A stretch of DNA of 64,000 nt, taken from the NCBI GenBank assembly GCA_963205025.1, contig CAUJHO010000013.1:1-64000 (forward strand), written 5' to 3'. The position numbers were made by a program, and so were the translations under genes. Shown here piece by piece: positions 29,118 through 38,630 of this stretch (within the stretch, counting starts at the first letter, position 1; each line of letters begins with the position of its first letter). Below the pieces are notes generated by a model, which worked only from the letters and a program-made list of their open reading frames with translations, did no database searches and was not told the origin of the DNA. This stretch comes from Pseudomonadota bacterium. GTDB lineage: Bacteria > Pseudomonadota > Alphaproteobacteria > Caulobacterales > Caulobacteraceae.

Positions 29118-29987
29118 ATGTCTGAGCGTCACCGAGGACTGGGTCGAGGCCTCTCGGCCCTTCTGAGCGAGGCGGGGGCTGATGTACCCGACGCGCCGCC
29201 GCCATCGGCTCCGACCGATATTCCGATCGAGTTGATCCGGCGCAATCCCGAGCAGCCGCGACGGACCTTCACGGAGGCCGAACTCGACTCCCTGACCGCC
29301 TCGGTCAAGGAACGTGGCGTGCTGCAGCCGATCCTGATCCGGCCCGCCCCCGATGGCGACGGCTATCAGATCGTCGCCGGCGAACGTCGCTGGCGGGCAG
29401 CCCAGAAGGCCAGCCTGGCGACCATCCCGGCAGTCATCCGGGAGCTCGACGACCGCCAGGTCCTCGAGATCGCGATCATTGAAAATGTTCAGCGCGCCGA
29501 TCTGAACCCGATTGAAGAGGCCCTGGGCTATCGCTCCCTAATCGAGCGTTTCGGGCGCACCCATGAGGCGCTTGGTGAAATCGTCGGCAAGAGCCGCAGC
29601 CATGTCGCCAACACCCTGCGTCTGCTCACCCTGCCCGACAGCGTGCGCGTCCATGTCGAGGAAGGCCGGATCTCCGCCGGCCACGCCCGCGCGCTTCTGA
29701 CCGCCGACAATGCCGAAGGCCTGGCGCAACGGATCATCGATGAAGGCCTGAGCGTCCGTCAGGTTGAAGCCCTGGCCAAGGGGCCGGAAGAACGCCCCGC
29801 TCGCGCCGGTACCCGCCGCGATGCGGCGGGGCGCAATCCCGACATCGCGGCGCTGGAGAGCGATCTCTCCGACACCCTGGGGCTTAAGGTCGACCTGGCC
29901 GACAAGGGAGGCAAGGGTGCCCTCACGCTGCGCTACGTCACGCTCGAACAGCTCGATGAACTGTGCCGGCGACTGATGCGCGGTTGA
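29118..29987 (+). CDS. parB: chromosome-partitioning CTPase ParB
   Basis: 289 residues. The N-terminal RGLGRGLSALLSE contacts ParA. The CTP-binding ParB/Srx fold has GERRWRAA (~88-95) and ENVQRADLNPIEEA (~122-135), the HTH for parS is near 144-172 (GRTHEALGEIVGKSRSHVANTLRLL), and the C-terminus dimerises (VTLEQLDELCRRLM). ParB clamps onto parS and spreads in a CTP-dependent manner. Both parS sites are 3.4-5 kb upstream. The gene is convergent with holA over a 25-base gap. Confidence 0.97.
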   Translation: MSERHRGLGRGLSALLSEAGADVPDAPPPSAPTDIPIELIRRNPEQPRRTFTEAELDSLTASVKERGVLQPILIRPAPDGDGYQIVAGERRWRAAQKASLATIPAVIRELDDRQVLEIAIIENVQRADLNPIEEALGYRSLIERFGRTHEALGEIVGKSRSHVANTLRLLTLPDSVRVHVEEGRISAGHARALLTADNAEGLAQRIIDEGLSVRQVEALAKGPEERPARAGTRRDAAGRNPDIAALESDLSDTLGLKVDLADKGGKGALTLRYVTLEQLDELCRRLMRG

Positions 29988-30012
29988 TCCAAGGTCGATC
30001 GCAGGGGCGGCG

Positions 30013-31065
30013 TTAAAGCCCCAGCCGGCGCGCCCGAGCCGCCACCGACAGCAGCGCCCGTTCGGCAATCAGACCATCGGGCGATCCGGCGCGCTTGCAG
30101 GCGCGATCCGCCTCGAGCAGGTCAGACTGCACCGTATCAAGCTCGGCCAGTGACCACGACCGCGCCTGACGCAGCATCTCCCGTTCCTGTTTCCAGAAGA
30201 CGCCGGCGGCCTTGGCCGCCTCCTTCATGTCGGCCCCGCTGCGCGACAGGGTGACGATCCGGCGCAGCTTGCCGAGGTGCTGACTGGCGGCACGCACAGC
30301 CGAAGGGCCGGTTTCGCCCTCCTCCAGGGCCCGCACCAGTCCGCTGCGCGCGGGACCGGGCCGGCCACCGAAGGCGTCATTGGCAGCCTCGAACAGGGAG
30401 GCATCCGGTTCGACTCCCAGGAAATCCTCTAGTTCGGCAACGCCCAGAGTCGACCCGGATCCTGGCCCGATAAACAGGGCCAGACGCTCGATCTCCTGGC
30501 GCGCGACGCCGCGTTCCTTGGGCAAACGCCCCAAGAACACCTCCAGCGCCTCCGAACTCAGCGACACATTGTCGGCCCTGAGCACCTCTCGGGTCATGCG
30601 CGCAATATCGCCGACCTCATCCTCATAACAGGGGATGACCCAGGCGGCGTCGCCCTTCTCCGCCGCCTTTCTGAGCGCCGAGTCGCGCCCGAGATTGCCG
30701 GCTTCAATGACCAGACCGGCGTCTGGATTGAGCCGACCGTCCAGGTGCGCCACCAGGGCCTCTGCAGCCAGGCGATCGACAGACGCCTTCTCCCCATGCA
30801 GGCGCAGCCGCACCAGCCGCTTGCCGCCGAGCATCGACTGCGCCGCCAGCTCCTCCTCGAGCCGCGCCGGATCGGCCTCCAGGTCGCCGTCGGTGAGAAG
30901 GGCGGTATCAAACGGATCGTCGATGTTGGGGACCAGGGCCCGGGCCAGCTGCTCGCCGCGCTCGCGCACGACGCCGCGATCGCGCCCATAGATCAGGGTC
31001 GCCCGCATGGCCGGATCGGGCTTGGCCAGAAAGCGGTCGATATCCGGCCGCCGCTTGAGGATCAT
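30013..31065 (-). CDS. holA: DNA polymerase III subunit delta
   Basis: 350 residues. MILKRRPDIDRFLAKPDPAMRATLIYGRDRGVVRERGEQLARALV at the N-terminus and LFEAANDAFGGRPGPARSGLVRALEEGETGPSAVRAASQHLGKLRRI in domain III match HolA. It is the clamp-loader subunit that opens the beta sliding clamp. The ATG overlaps the lptE stop (ATGA), so it closes the DUF3576-leuS-lptE-holA operon, an order common in alphaproteobacteria. Confidence 0.93.
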   Translation of the reverse strand: MILKRRPDIDRFLAKPDPAMRATLIYGRDRGVVRERGEQLARALVPNIDDPFDTALLTDGDLEADPARLEEELAAQSMLGGKRLVRLRLHGEKASVDRLAAEALVAHLDGRLNPDAGLVIEAGNLGRDSALRKAAEKGDAAWVIPCYEDEVGDIARMTREVLRADNVSLSSEALEVFLGRLPKERGVARQEIERLALFIGPGSGSTLGVAELEDFLGVEPDASLFEAANDAFGGRPGPARSGLVRALEEGETGPSAVRAASQHLGKLRRIVTLSRSGADMKEAAKAAGVFWKQEREMLRQARSWSLAELDTVQSDLLEADRACKRAGSPDGLIAERALLSVAARARRLGL

Positions 31066-31568
31066 CCCCCCACGGCTCCGGCCTGGTCGGCGAACACCTG
31101 GGCGAGATCTGAGCGAATCCGGTCAGCCACCTGGGCCGCCGCACGCTCGGATCCGTCCTCGCCGGCGACCACCCCGGCATAAGGTTGGGCCGAGGCCGCA
31201 TAGGTGGTCGACACCGTGATGACATCCTCGTGGACGCGCCGGTTGGTCCGGATTTCCGTCAGGGTATAGGCGACCGTCAGGGTCAGTTCATACCGCGTCG
31301 CGGTATCGTCGGCGCGTCGGCCGAGCGGGGACCGCTGTTCCGACAGCCGGGTCGTCAACCGATAGATCGGTTCGGCCGTCCCGTCCCGACCGAACGCATC
31401 CTCCAGCCGCTCGCGGAGCGCGAAACCGGCCCGATTGTTCGGAACCTGAACCGAGATCCGCTCAAGACCCGCCACCACGCCCGGCTCGGCATACAGGGGC
31501 GTAAAGCCCACACAGGCCGAAAGCAGGATCGCCATCGCCCCCAGAATCGGTCCGGCCAGGCGGTTCAT
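31062..31568 (-). CDS. lptE: LPS assembly lipoprotein LptE
   Basis: 168 residues with a lipoprotein signal (MNRLAGPILGAMAILLSACVGF, lipobox LSAC). The mature part has GFTPLYAEPG near the N-terminus and a C-terminal helix ERAAAQVADRIRSDLAQVFADQAG, as in alphaproteobacterial LptE. It plugs the LptD outer-membrane barrel. It lies between leuS (3-base gap) and holA (overlap). Sequence conservation of LptE is weak, so the leuS-lptE-holA context is important support. Confidence 0.88.
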   Translation of the reverse strand: MNRLAGPILGAMAILLSACVGFTPLYAEPGVVAGLERISVQVPNNRAGFALRERLEDAFGRDGTAEPIYRLTTRLSEQRSPLGRRADDTATRYELTLTVAYTLTEIRTNRRVHEDVITVSTTYAASAQPYAGVVAGEDGSERAAAQVADRIRSDLAQVFADQAGAVGG

Positions 31569-31571
31569 GCG

Positions 31572-34139
31572 TCACCCCGTGACAATATTGATGATCCGGT
31601 CCGGCACGACGATGATCTTGCGAACCGACAGGCCCTCCAGTTTGGACTGAACCTCCGCGTCTGCAAGTGCGATCTGTTCGACCTCGGCCGGAGCCAGGCC
31701 GCGCGCCACGCTCAGTTCACCGCGGCGCTTGCCGTTCACCTGAATCGGCAGAACCACCTGATCATCCATGGCCAGGGCCGGATCGAACGCCGGCCACGGC
31801 GCATTGACCGCCAGGCCCGACTGCCCCAGCCGCTCCCAGCATTCCTCAGCCAGATGGGGAACAAAGGGTTGAATCAAAAGCGTCAGGGCGACCAGGCCAT
31901 CATGCTTGGCCGCCCGCAGGGCCGGCGATGCTGCCCCGGTCTGCACGGCCCGCAGCGTATTCAGATATTCGTACAGGCGCGCGATGGCCGCATTGAAGTG
32001 AAAGCCCTCGACACCCTCGGTGACGGCCTTGATGGCCTTGTGCGTAGCTCGGCGCAGCGCCAGGGACTCGGCGTCGTCCCCGACCGCCGACATCTCCGTT
32101 TCGGACGGAAAGCCGTCAACCTCGACCCAGACGCGCTGGACGAAACGACCCGCTCCTTCCAGACCCCCGGCCGTCCATTGCACATCGCGCTCCGGCGGAC
32201 TGTCGGACAGGACGAACAGGCGACCGGCATCGACCCCGTACTGGTCGACGATCTCCTGGGGCGCCACCACGTTCTTCTTGGACTTCGACATCTTTTCGAT
32301 GTCGCCGACCGTGACCGGCTGGCCGAATTGGCGGTCGACCCACATCCCGTCGCGCTTCTCGACCTCATCGGGCGAAAGCCAGTTGCCGGCCTGGGATCGG
32401 TAGGTCTCGTGGACGACCATCCCTTGTGTAAACAGCCCTGAGAAGGGCTCGCGGATCGACATCAGGCCGGCATCGGTCAGGGCCCGGGTGATGAAGCGAG
32501 CGTAGAGCAAGTGCAGGACCGCGTGCTCCACCCCCCCGATATATTGATCGACGGGCAGCCAGTAGTCGGCCGCCGCCTTGTCGATGGGGGCCTCGGTCCA
32601 GGGATCGGCGAAGCGGGCAAAGTACCAACTGGAATCCACGAAGGTATCCAGAGTATCGGTTTCGCGTTCAGCCGGAGCCCCGCATTTCGGACAATCGACG
32701 TGTTTCCAGGTCGGGTGCCGCGCCAGCGGGTTGCCGGGCACATCAAACGTCACATCATCCGGCAGTTTGACAGGGAGCTGCGCTTGCGGAACCGCGACGG
32801 TTCCGCAGCTCGGACAGTGGATGATCGGGATCGGGCAACCCCAGTAGCGCTGGCGGCTGACGCCCCAGTCCCGCAGGCGATAGACGGTCGCACCTTGGCC
32901 CTGACCGGTCGCCTCAATGCGCCGGATCGCCTCGGCCTTGGCGGCCTCGATATCGAGACCGTCGAGGAAGTCGGAATTGAACAGGGTGCCTGATCCCGTA
33001 AAGGCCTCTTCGCCGATGGTGACGTCCCCGACAGCGCCGATGGGGCGAACCACCGGGAGCACCGGCAGGCCGTATTTCCGGGCAAAATCCAGGTCGCGCT
33101 GGTCGTGGGCCGGACAGGCGAAGATGGCCCCCGTGCCGTAGTCCGACAGGATGAAATTGGCGATCCAGACCGGCACCTCAACCCCGGTAAAGGGGTGAAT
33201 CACCTTCAGGCCGGTGTCCCAGCCGATCTTTTCGGCCTGTTCGATATCGGCCTGGCTCGACCCGCCCTTGCGGCATTCGGCCACGAAGGCTGCAATCTCG
33301 GCATTGTCGGCGGCCAGCGCCGTCGCCACCGGGTGGTCCGGGGCCAGGCCCATGAACGACGCGCCGAACAGGGTGTCGGGCCGGGTCGTATAGATGGTCA
33401 GGCCGTCGGGGGCTGCGGGCGGGGCCTCTGCGGCCCATGCCCAGGTCAGGGTCAGGCCCTTGGAGCGCCCGATCCAGTTCTCCTGCATCAGGCGGACCTT
33501 GTCCGGCCAGCGGGCCAGGGTGGTCAGGCCGTCGATAAGGTCATCGGCATAGTCGGTGATACGCAGAAACCACTGGGTCAGCTTGCGCTTCTCGACGATC
33601 GCGCCCGAGCGCCAGCCCCGGCCGTCGATCACCTGCTCATTGGCGAGCACCGTGTTGTCGACCGGATCCCAGTTGACCACCCCCTCCTTCTGGTAGGCCA
33701 GACCACGCTCCCACAGCTTGAGGAACCAGGCCTGCTGCTTGCCATAATAGGCCGGGTCGCAGGTGGCGAGCTCGCGCGACCAGTCCAGCGACAGGCCAAG
33801 CAGTTTCAGCTGATCGCGCATGGTGGCGATGTTGGACCAGGTCCATTCCCCGGGGTGCACCCCGCGCTCCATGGCGGCATTCTCGGCCGGCATGCCGAAG
33901 GCGTCCCAGCCCATGGGATGGAGCACCTCGAATCCGCGGGCGCGCTTATAGCGCGCCACGACGTCTCCCATCACATAGTTGCGGGCATGCCCCATGTGGA
34001 TGTTCCCACTGGGATAGGGAAACATTTCAAGGACATAATATTTCGGGCGGCCCGAGTTCGGATCGGCCCGAAAGACGTTTTCGGATTCCCACTGGGCGCG
34101 GCGGCGTGGTTCCGCCGTCCGGGGATCATATCGGGACAT
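31572..34139 (-). CDS. leuS: leucyl-tRNA synthetase
   Basis: 855 residues. The class I HIGH motif is in [19 protein letters not shown], the CP1 editing domain has [21 protein letters not shown], a C4 zinc-knuckle-like segment is present ([11 protein letters not shown]), and KMSKS occurs in [19 protein letters not shown]. The C-terminal anticodon-binding region ends normally. It charges tRNA-Leu. The gene is second in a minus-strand operon starting with the DUF3576 lipoprotein. Antisense ORFs across it are shadows. Confidence 0.98.
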   Translation of the reverse strand: MSRYDPRTAEPRRRAQWESENVFRADPNSGRPKYYVLEMFPYPSGNIHMGHARNYVMGDVVARYKRARGFEVLHPMGWDAFGMPAENAAMERGVHPGEWTWSNIATMRDQLKLLGLSLDWSRELATCDPAYYGKQQAWFLKLWERGLAYQKEGVVNWDPVDNTVLANEQVIDGRGWRSGAIVEKRKLTQWFLRITDYADDLIDGLTTLARWPDKVRLMQENWIGRSKGLTLTWAWAAEAPPAAPDGLTIYTTRPDTLFGASFMGLAPDHPVATALAADNAEIAAFVAECRKGGSSQADIEQAEKIGWDTGLKVIHPFTGVEVPVWIANFILSDYGTGAIFACPAHDQRDLDFARKYGLPVLPVVRPIGAVGDVTIGEEAFTGSGTLFNSDFLDGLDIEAAKAEAIRRIEATGQGQGATVYRLRDWGVSRQRYWGCPIPIIHCPSCGTVAVPQAQLPVKLPDDVTFDVPGNPLARHPTWKHVDCPKCGAPAERETDTLDTFVDSSWYFARFADPWTEAPIDKAAADYWLPVDQYIGGVEHAVLHLLYARFITRALTDAGLMSIREPFSGLFTQGMVVHETYRSQAGNWLSPDEVEKRDGMWVDRQFGQPVTVGDIEKMSKSKKNVVAPQEIVDQYGVDAGRLFVLSDSPPERDVQWTAGGLEGAGRFVQRVWVEVDGFPSETEMSAVGDDAESLALRRATHKAIKAVTEGVEGFHFNAAIARLYEYLNTLRAVQTGAASPALRAAKHDGLVALTLLIQPFVPHLAEECWERLGQSGLAVNAPWPAFDPALAMDDQVVLPIQVNGKRRGELSVARGLAPAEVEQIALADAEVQSKLEGLSVRKIIVVPDRIINIVTG

Positions 34140-34150
34140 GGGTCGGTCGA

Positions 34151-34603
34151 TCAGTCTCCGGTCCCGGCCAGGCGCAGCTGGCGGGCACGGGTCAGGATGG
34201 CGTTCTCGAGATCCGTTTCAGTCTGGGCGGAGACCTGGGCTTCCACCCACTCTCCGGCCTCGTTACGAACCTGGCGGTTGACGGTGACGTTCAGGGCATC
34301 GGCCCGAAGTCGGGAATCCAGGATATAGACCGTGGCCTTGATCCGTTCGTTCGGCGAGGCCGCCGTCGAATGCCAGCCGTAGTTGATGATCCCGCCCCAC
34401 GGATCAGCCGTATCCAGCGGCAGGAACGACAGAGTGTCCAGCGAGGCGCGCCACAGATAGCCGTTCACGCCGATACCGACCGGCGCGGCCGCCGGCTGAG
34501 AATCGTCGTTCCCGACCATCCGGCTGACGGTCCCGCACGCGGACAGGCCGGAAACCAGCCCCAGGGCCAGGGTCACGCCGAGAAGGCCGCGCGCAAAGTT
34601 CAT
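34151..34603 (-). CDS. DUF3576 family lipoprotein
   Basis: 150 residues from the ATG at 34603 ([24 protein letters not shown]); an ATG nine bases upstream abuts the GGAG and is less well spaced. The lipobox LSAC is followed by a ~125-residue domain with the DUF3576 signature [37 protein letters not shown]...[31 protein letters not shown]. The ~60 extra residues in the ORF track are not supported. It starts the leuS-lptE-holA operon; a similar placement upstream of leuS is seen in other alphaproteobacteria. Function unknown. Confidence 0.85.
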   Translation of the reverse strand: MNFARGLLGVTLALGLVSGLSACGTVSRMVGNDDSQPAAAPVGIGVNGYLWRASLDTLSFLPLDTADPWGGIINYGWHSTAASPNERIKATVYILDSRLRADALNVTVNRQVRNEAGEWVEAQVSAQTETDLENAILTRARQLRLAGTGD

Positions 34604-34918
34604 GGGGGTCATCTCCACCTGAATTCCAAGGCCAGCTGGCCGCATCGCTCCTATAGCACGCGCCCTTAGCCGTCTGACAAGCGGCTCGCAAAGGGGCAGA
34701 ACGATGACCGGCCCGATCGCAGCCTGCGGCCGCGTGTCGCAGGGGACACAGCGGTCGGATGATTCGCCTTTTGGACGAACCGCCAGGCCGATCAGCGTTG
34801 ACCTTGGGGACAAGCGGAGTCTTTAGTTGCCTTATTGGCGTCATGACGGACAACTATTTCTCCGTCTGAACCGCGACTTGCCATCAGGAAACCCCGGTGG
34901 CGCAGGACAGTGAGGCGA
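34604..34918. other. intergenic region with divergent promoters
   Basis: 315 bases between the minus-strand DUF3576-leuS operon and the plus-strand ntrZ-like gene. On the minus strand TTGTCA (34680-34675) and TATAGG (34655-34650) could be promoter elements, though the 19-base spacer is long. On the plus strand TTGACC lies near 34797 but no good -10 follows at the normal distance. I see no RNA gene, repeat or credible ORF here. Confidence 0.4.
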
Positions 34919-35302
34919 ATGGGCCACAAGACGATCATCGCAGCCTTGGCTGTCGGCCTGACCCTGACGGGACTGGCTTCGGTGACGCACGCCCAAACCC
35001 GCTCCCGTCCGGAGGCCGTTTCCGGCAGCCAGATCGTCGATTCCACCGCCCAGCGCCAGGGCCGCCGCGGCCTGCAATGGAACGGTGAGGGCCGTTGGGG
35101 CCTGAATCTCGACGTCGACCAGCCCGTCGGACGCGAGGCTGACTGGAACGATGTCGATGCTTCGGCCTCCTTCCGCCTGTCGCCCTCCCTGCGGCTGCAG
35201 GGAACTGTCGGCCTGGGCGAACGTCGCCCCGATCCGGCCCGTCCTCAGTCGACTGACCGCGACCAGCCGCGCGTCCGGCTCGAGACGATTTTCCGCTTCT
35301 AG
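34919..35302 (+). CDS. ntrZ: NtrZ-like periplasmic regulatory protein
   Basis: 127 residues from the ATG at 34919; an in-frame GTG at 34910 is possible. A signal peptide (HKTIIAALAVGLTLTGLASVTHAQ) is followed by ~100 residues with IVDSTAQRQGRRGLQWNGEGRWGLNLDVDQPVGREADWNDVDASASFRLSPSLRLQGTVGLGERRPDPARP and the terminal PRVRLETIFRF. This matches my memory of the Caulobacterales NtrZ family, where NtrZ restrains the NtrY sensor kinase from the periplasm. ntrYX is not in this window, so the assignment rests on sequence recall alone. Confidence 0.6.
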   Translation: MGHKTIIAALAVGLTLTGLASVTHAQTRSRPEAVSGSQIVDSTAQRQGRRGLQWNGEGRWGLNLDVDQPVGREADWNDVDASASFRLSPSLRLQGTVGLGERRPDPARPQSTDRDQPRVRLETIFRF

Positions 35303-35321
35303 TTCCGGTTTCTATTCGGGA

Positions 35322-36431
35322 TCAGGCCGCCTCTTCGCGGGCAGGGCCGTTGTTGCGTGCGAGCGACACTTCGAAATCCGAGAAGATGTCGAGCATTTCG
35401 TCGACCGTGATCGGCCCACCGCTGACCCGATAGCGCCAGAAGCTCACGATATGGCGCAGCGCAGCCACCTGCTCGCCCAGCCGGACAAACAGCAGCGGTG
35501 CATCCAGCAGGAATTCGCGGAAGGCCGTCGGGCGGCCATTGCCGGTGAGATGGCCGTAGGCGGTGTCATAGACCTTCAAGGTCTCGGCGGCATCGCCGAG
35601 CGTCAGCTTGATCCAGCCGACCAGATTCTCCCGGATCTGGGTCAGTTCGGCCCGTTCCTCCAGCGTGGTCGGACCAAAGGGCCTGGCACGCGCAATCTCG
35701 GCGGCGACCGGCCCGATTTCGGCCATCACGCTGGCCAGGGACCACTTGTAGTAGAGGAAGCCCTTCCAGCAGAAGACGCCCTCGGCATAGTCCTCCGGGG
35801 CCAGCCGCAGCGTCAGTCGCAGCGGCTCCATCTCGTCCCCATCGGCATTGGACAGAATCTTGCCGACCAGAACGGCGGCGCGCTGAGCCGTCTGTTCATC
35901 GCGCCCCATGCTGGCCGCCACGAGGGGCGCGATCTCGGCCTGGGCAAAGGCAAACATCCGCCTCCGGTCGGCCTCCGTCAGGTCGAAATAGGCGGGGTCG
36001 GGCGTACGACCGCCCCGGGCCAGCTGTTCGCGCAGCAGAAACGGATCGAGCGACGGCAGCTGATCGATCAGGCGCAGGGTTTCCAGGTCGGATTCCGGCA
36101 TCGACGTCCCGAAGACGTCCCGGATCACGCGTGAAAAGTCTGACTGATCCACGAAGACATAGCGACCGCCCAGCTTCAGGTCCGAGGGATCGATCGGAAT
36201 CACCACCTTGGTAGCCACCTGACGTCGGCGGCGAAACAGATCCAGCTCGTCACGGCGAAGGCGATGCTTGATGATCAGGGAGCGGTTGAGATGGGGATTG
36301 GCAAACAGCGGCCGTTCCGACCAGCCCGGAAGCTCGCGGAAATTCCGCCAGACCATCATCAGGTTCAGGACCCGTGACGTCGACGCCGAGGCCTGAAGCC
36401 GTGCCAGATTACGAACATGAGGTTGTGACAC
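35322..36431 (-). CDS. conserved hypothetical protein, ~369 aa
   Basis: 369 residues from a GTG at 36431 with AGGGAGA ten bases upstream. There is no signal peptide or membrane segment. The N-terminal half is basic (HLNRSLIIKHRLRRDELDLFRRRRQVATKVVIPIDPSDLKLGGRYVFVDQSDF), and the C-terminal half is helical with GVFCWKGFLYYKWSLASVMAEIGPVAAEIARARPFGPTTLEERAEL and FWRYRVSGGPITVDEMLDIFSDFEVSL. I do not recognise a domain. The full-length frame, codon bias like its neighbours and lack of repeats support a real cytosolic protein. Confidence 0.7.
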   Translation of the reverse strand: MSQPHVRNLARLQASASTSRVLNLMMVWRNFRELPGWSERPLFANPHLNRSLIIKHRLRRDELDLFRRRRQVATKVVIPIDPSDLKLGGRYVFVDQSDFSRVIRDVFGTSMPESDLETLRLIDQLPSLDPFLLREQLARGGRTPDPAYFDLTEADRRRMFAFAQAEIAPLVAASMGRDEQTAQRAAVLVGKILSNADGDEMEPLRLTLRLAPEDYAEGVFCWKGFLYYKWSLASVMAEIGPVAAEIARARPFGPTTLEERAELTQIRENLVGWIKLTLGDAAETLKVYDTAYGHLTGNGRPTAFREFLLDAPLLFVRLGEQVAALRHIVSFWRYRVSGGPITVDEMLDIFSDFEVSLARNNGPAREEAA

Positions 36432-36546
36432 GCGGTCCGGGTCTCCCTTTGTCAGGGCAACCTAGGCGCAATCTCTCACCAACCGGTTAGTCAATTCGGA
36501 ATTTTGCTGACTGGACAGCGACGTAACCAGGGCCTAGCCCGGCAGA

Positions 36547-37671
36547 ATGGTCGAGATCACCGGTTCCAGCCCCTCTGAATTCGCTGTCGTGCGGGACCGT
36601 TTTGCGGCCCAGTTCGATCAGGATGAGGCCCTCGGCGCGCGTTTCACCGCCTGCGTGGATGGCCAGGTCGTCCTGGATCTGATCGGCGGCAGCGCCGATC
36701 TAGCCGGGACGACGCCCTTTGGCCCGGACACTCTGACGCCTGTCTTCTCGACCACCAAGGCCGTCATGGCCCTGATGATGGCGCGGCTGGTCGATCAAGG
36801 ATTGATCACCTACGACACCCCGGTCGCCGAGATCTGGCCGGCGTTCGCCCAGGCCGGAAAGGAACCGGTCACCCTGGCCCAGATGATGAGCCACCAGGCC
36901 GGCTTGCCCGGCTTCTTGCCGCCGGCCGAGCCCGAGATCTGGTTCGACCCGCCGGCGGTCTGTGAGCGGCTGGCGGCCCAGGCCCCGCTGTGGCCGCTCG
37001 GAACCGGCTCCGGCTATCACCCCATCACCATCGGCTATCTGGCGGGTGAAGTGTTCCGGCGCCTTGATGGCCGTACCCTCGGTGCCGCCCTGCGTGAAGA
37101 CATCTGTGTTCCGCTCGGCCTCGACCTCTGGATCGGCCTGCCGGATAGCGAACACGGCCGCGTTGCCCAGATGCGCAAGCCCCCGGCGGCCCCCGACCTC
37201 GGCCAGATCGACGACATCAAGCGCGCGGCCTTCCTCGACCGGGGCTCGGCCCCCGGTGGCCGCGGCTCTGGCGATTGGCGGCGCATGGAGATCCCCTCCG
37301 CCAATGGTCATGCCACCGCCGCAGCTCTGGCCCGGCTGATGGCGGTTATCGCCGGGGACGGCTCACTCGACGGTCGGGCGGTGGTATCGCGCGAGACGCT
37401 GACCGCACTGACGCGGGAGCAGGTGCGGGGGCCGGACAAGGTCCTGCCCTTTGATCTGATCTGGGCGGCGGGCCTAATGAAAAACACCGGTTCCAACGGG
37501 CTTGGGCCGGGGCATCAGGCCGTCGGCCATTATGGATGGGGCGGCTCCATGGCCATGGCGGATCCTGAACGCCGTCTCTCGGTGGCCTATGTGATGAACA
37601 AACAGTCGGTGCATCTGGTCGCCGACCCCCGCCCGGTCGCCCTGATCGAGGCGCTTTACGCCAGCTTTTAG
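36547..37671 (+). CDS. serine hydrolase, beta-lactamase/esterase class C family
   Basis: 374 residues. The nucleophile motif SxxK is STTK (S68-K71, PVFSTTKAVMALMMARLVDQGLITYDTPVAEIWPAFAQ), and a tyrosine in SGYHPITIGYLAGEVFRR (~157) occupies the second motif position. The C-terminus has GHYGWGGSMAMADPERRLSVAYVMNKQ in place of KTG. This arrangement is that of EstB-type carboxylesterases and other class C-like hydrolases rather than true AmpC, and there is no signal peptide, so a cytosolic esterase is the better guess. It overlaps the 3' end of convergent rarD by four bases. Confidence 0.85.
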   Translation: MVEITGSSPSEFAVVRDRFAAQFDQDEALGARFTACVDGQVVLDLIGGSADLAGTTPFGPDTLTPVFSTTKAVMALMMARLVDQGLITYDTPVAEIWPAFAQAGKEPVTLAQMMSHQAGLPGFLPPAEPEIWFDPPAVCERLAAQAPLWPLGTGSGYHPITIGYLAGEVFRRLDGRTLGAALREDICVPLGLDLWIGLPDSEHGRVAQMRKPPAAPDLGQIDDIKRAAFLDRGSAPGGRGSGDWRRMEIPSANGHATAAALARLMAVIAGDGSLDGRAVVSRETLTALTREQVRGPDKVLPFDLIWAAGLMKNTGSNGLGPGHQAVGHYGWGGSMAMADPERRLSVAYVMNKQSVHLVADPRPVALIEALYASF

Positions 37672-38627
37672 GGCCGCTCCGCCGGCGGATCGATCAGGCC
37701 GGGTTCGGGGGCCAGAACCCGCGCCGCCCGCGTCCGTCTGACGGCTCCGGCGGCATAGACCAGGGCTCCGACCCAGATGAAGGCGAAGCTGACCACCCTG
37801 AGGTCGCCCAGCGGCTCTCCCTGGATCGTGCCGATGATAAAGGCGATCGACGGGGCCATAAATTGAAGGAATCCCATCGTTGACAGCGGCATGCGTCTGG
37901 CAGCCCAGGCAAACAGCGCCAGCGGCAGGACGGTGATCGGCCCGGCTGCCATCAGCCAGAAGACACTGGCCGCGCTATCGGTGAAATGGCCGGTCCCCTG
38001 CACCTGCAGCCAGATTGCCCAGCCAAGGCCGAGCGGGGCCAGCAACAGGCATTCGACAAACAGGCCCGCCTGGGCATCGGCCGACACCCGCTTGCGGATC
38101 ACCCCATAGGCCGCGAACGAAAGGGCCAGGACCAGCGAGATCCACGGCAGGTGTCCGAGCGCCAGGGCCTGAAGCACCACCCCGACCGCTGCCAGAGCGA
38201 TGGCCGTCAGACCCCACCGATCCAGCCGCTCGCTGAAGAACCAGGCCCCCGCCGCCATGCTCAAAAGCGGATTGAGGTAATAGCCGAGCGAGGCGTCCAG
38301 CAGCCGCCCAGACGTCACCGCCAGCACGAAGATCGTCCAGTTGACGGCAATCAGGGCCGTCGAAAGCGCCAGCCAGCCCAGGGTGCGGCGGTCGCTCAAT
38401 ATGGCCCGCACCTGTCCGGACTGGTGCGCCATCAGAACCAGCAGCCCAGCCCAGACGACGCCCCAGATCGCCCGGTGCGCCATCACCTCTAGCGGATCGG
38501 CCCCGACCGCACCCATCTGCTGAAAGGCCAGGGGCGCAAACCCCCAGATCAGGTAGCAACTGATCCCGGCCGCAAGCGCCGTGCGGGCCTCGGTTGGCGC
38601 GGGGGGGACACCGCCGGAGCCTGACAT
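37668..38627 (-). CDS. rarD: EamA family transporter RarD
   Basis: 319 residues with about ten hydrophobic helices in two EamA/DMT repeats. The RarD-type start (AAGISCYLIWGFAPLAFQQMGAVGADPLEVMAHRAIWGVVWAGLLV) and NWTIFVLAVTSGRLLDASLGYYLNPLLSMAAGAWFFSERLDRWG are characteristic. A drug/metabolite-superfamily permease in the inner membrane; its substrate is not known. It lies three bases after asd, which suggests cotranscription. Confidence 0.9.
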   Translation of the reverse strand: MSGSGGVPPAPTEARTALAAGISCYLIWGFAPLAFQQMGAVGADPLEVMAHRAIWGVVWAGLLVLMAHQSGQVRAILSDRRTLGWLALSTALIAVNWTIFVLAVTSGRLLDASLGYYLNPLLSMAAGAWFFSERLDRWGLTAIALAAVGVVLQALALGHLPWISLVLALSFAAYGVIRKRVSADAQAGLFVECLLLAPLGLGWAIWLQVQGTGHFTDSAASVFWLMAAGPITVLPLALFAWAARRMPLSTMGFLQFMAPSIAFIIGTIQGEPLGDLRVVSFAFIWVGALVYAAGAVRRTRAARVLAPEPGLIDPPAERP

Positions 38628-38630
38628 GGC

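Noticed and set aside
31185-32441. 418-aa ORF antisense to lptE-leuS
   Set aside because: Spans two real genes on the other strand and lacks any motif.
36547-37671. Calling the serine hydrolase an AmpC beta-lactamase
   Set aside because: SxxK is present, but there is no signal peptide and no KTG triad; an EstB-like esterase fits better.
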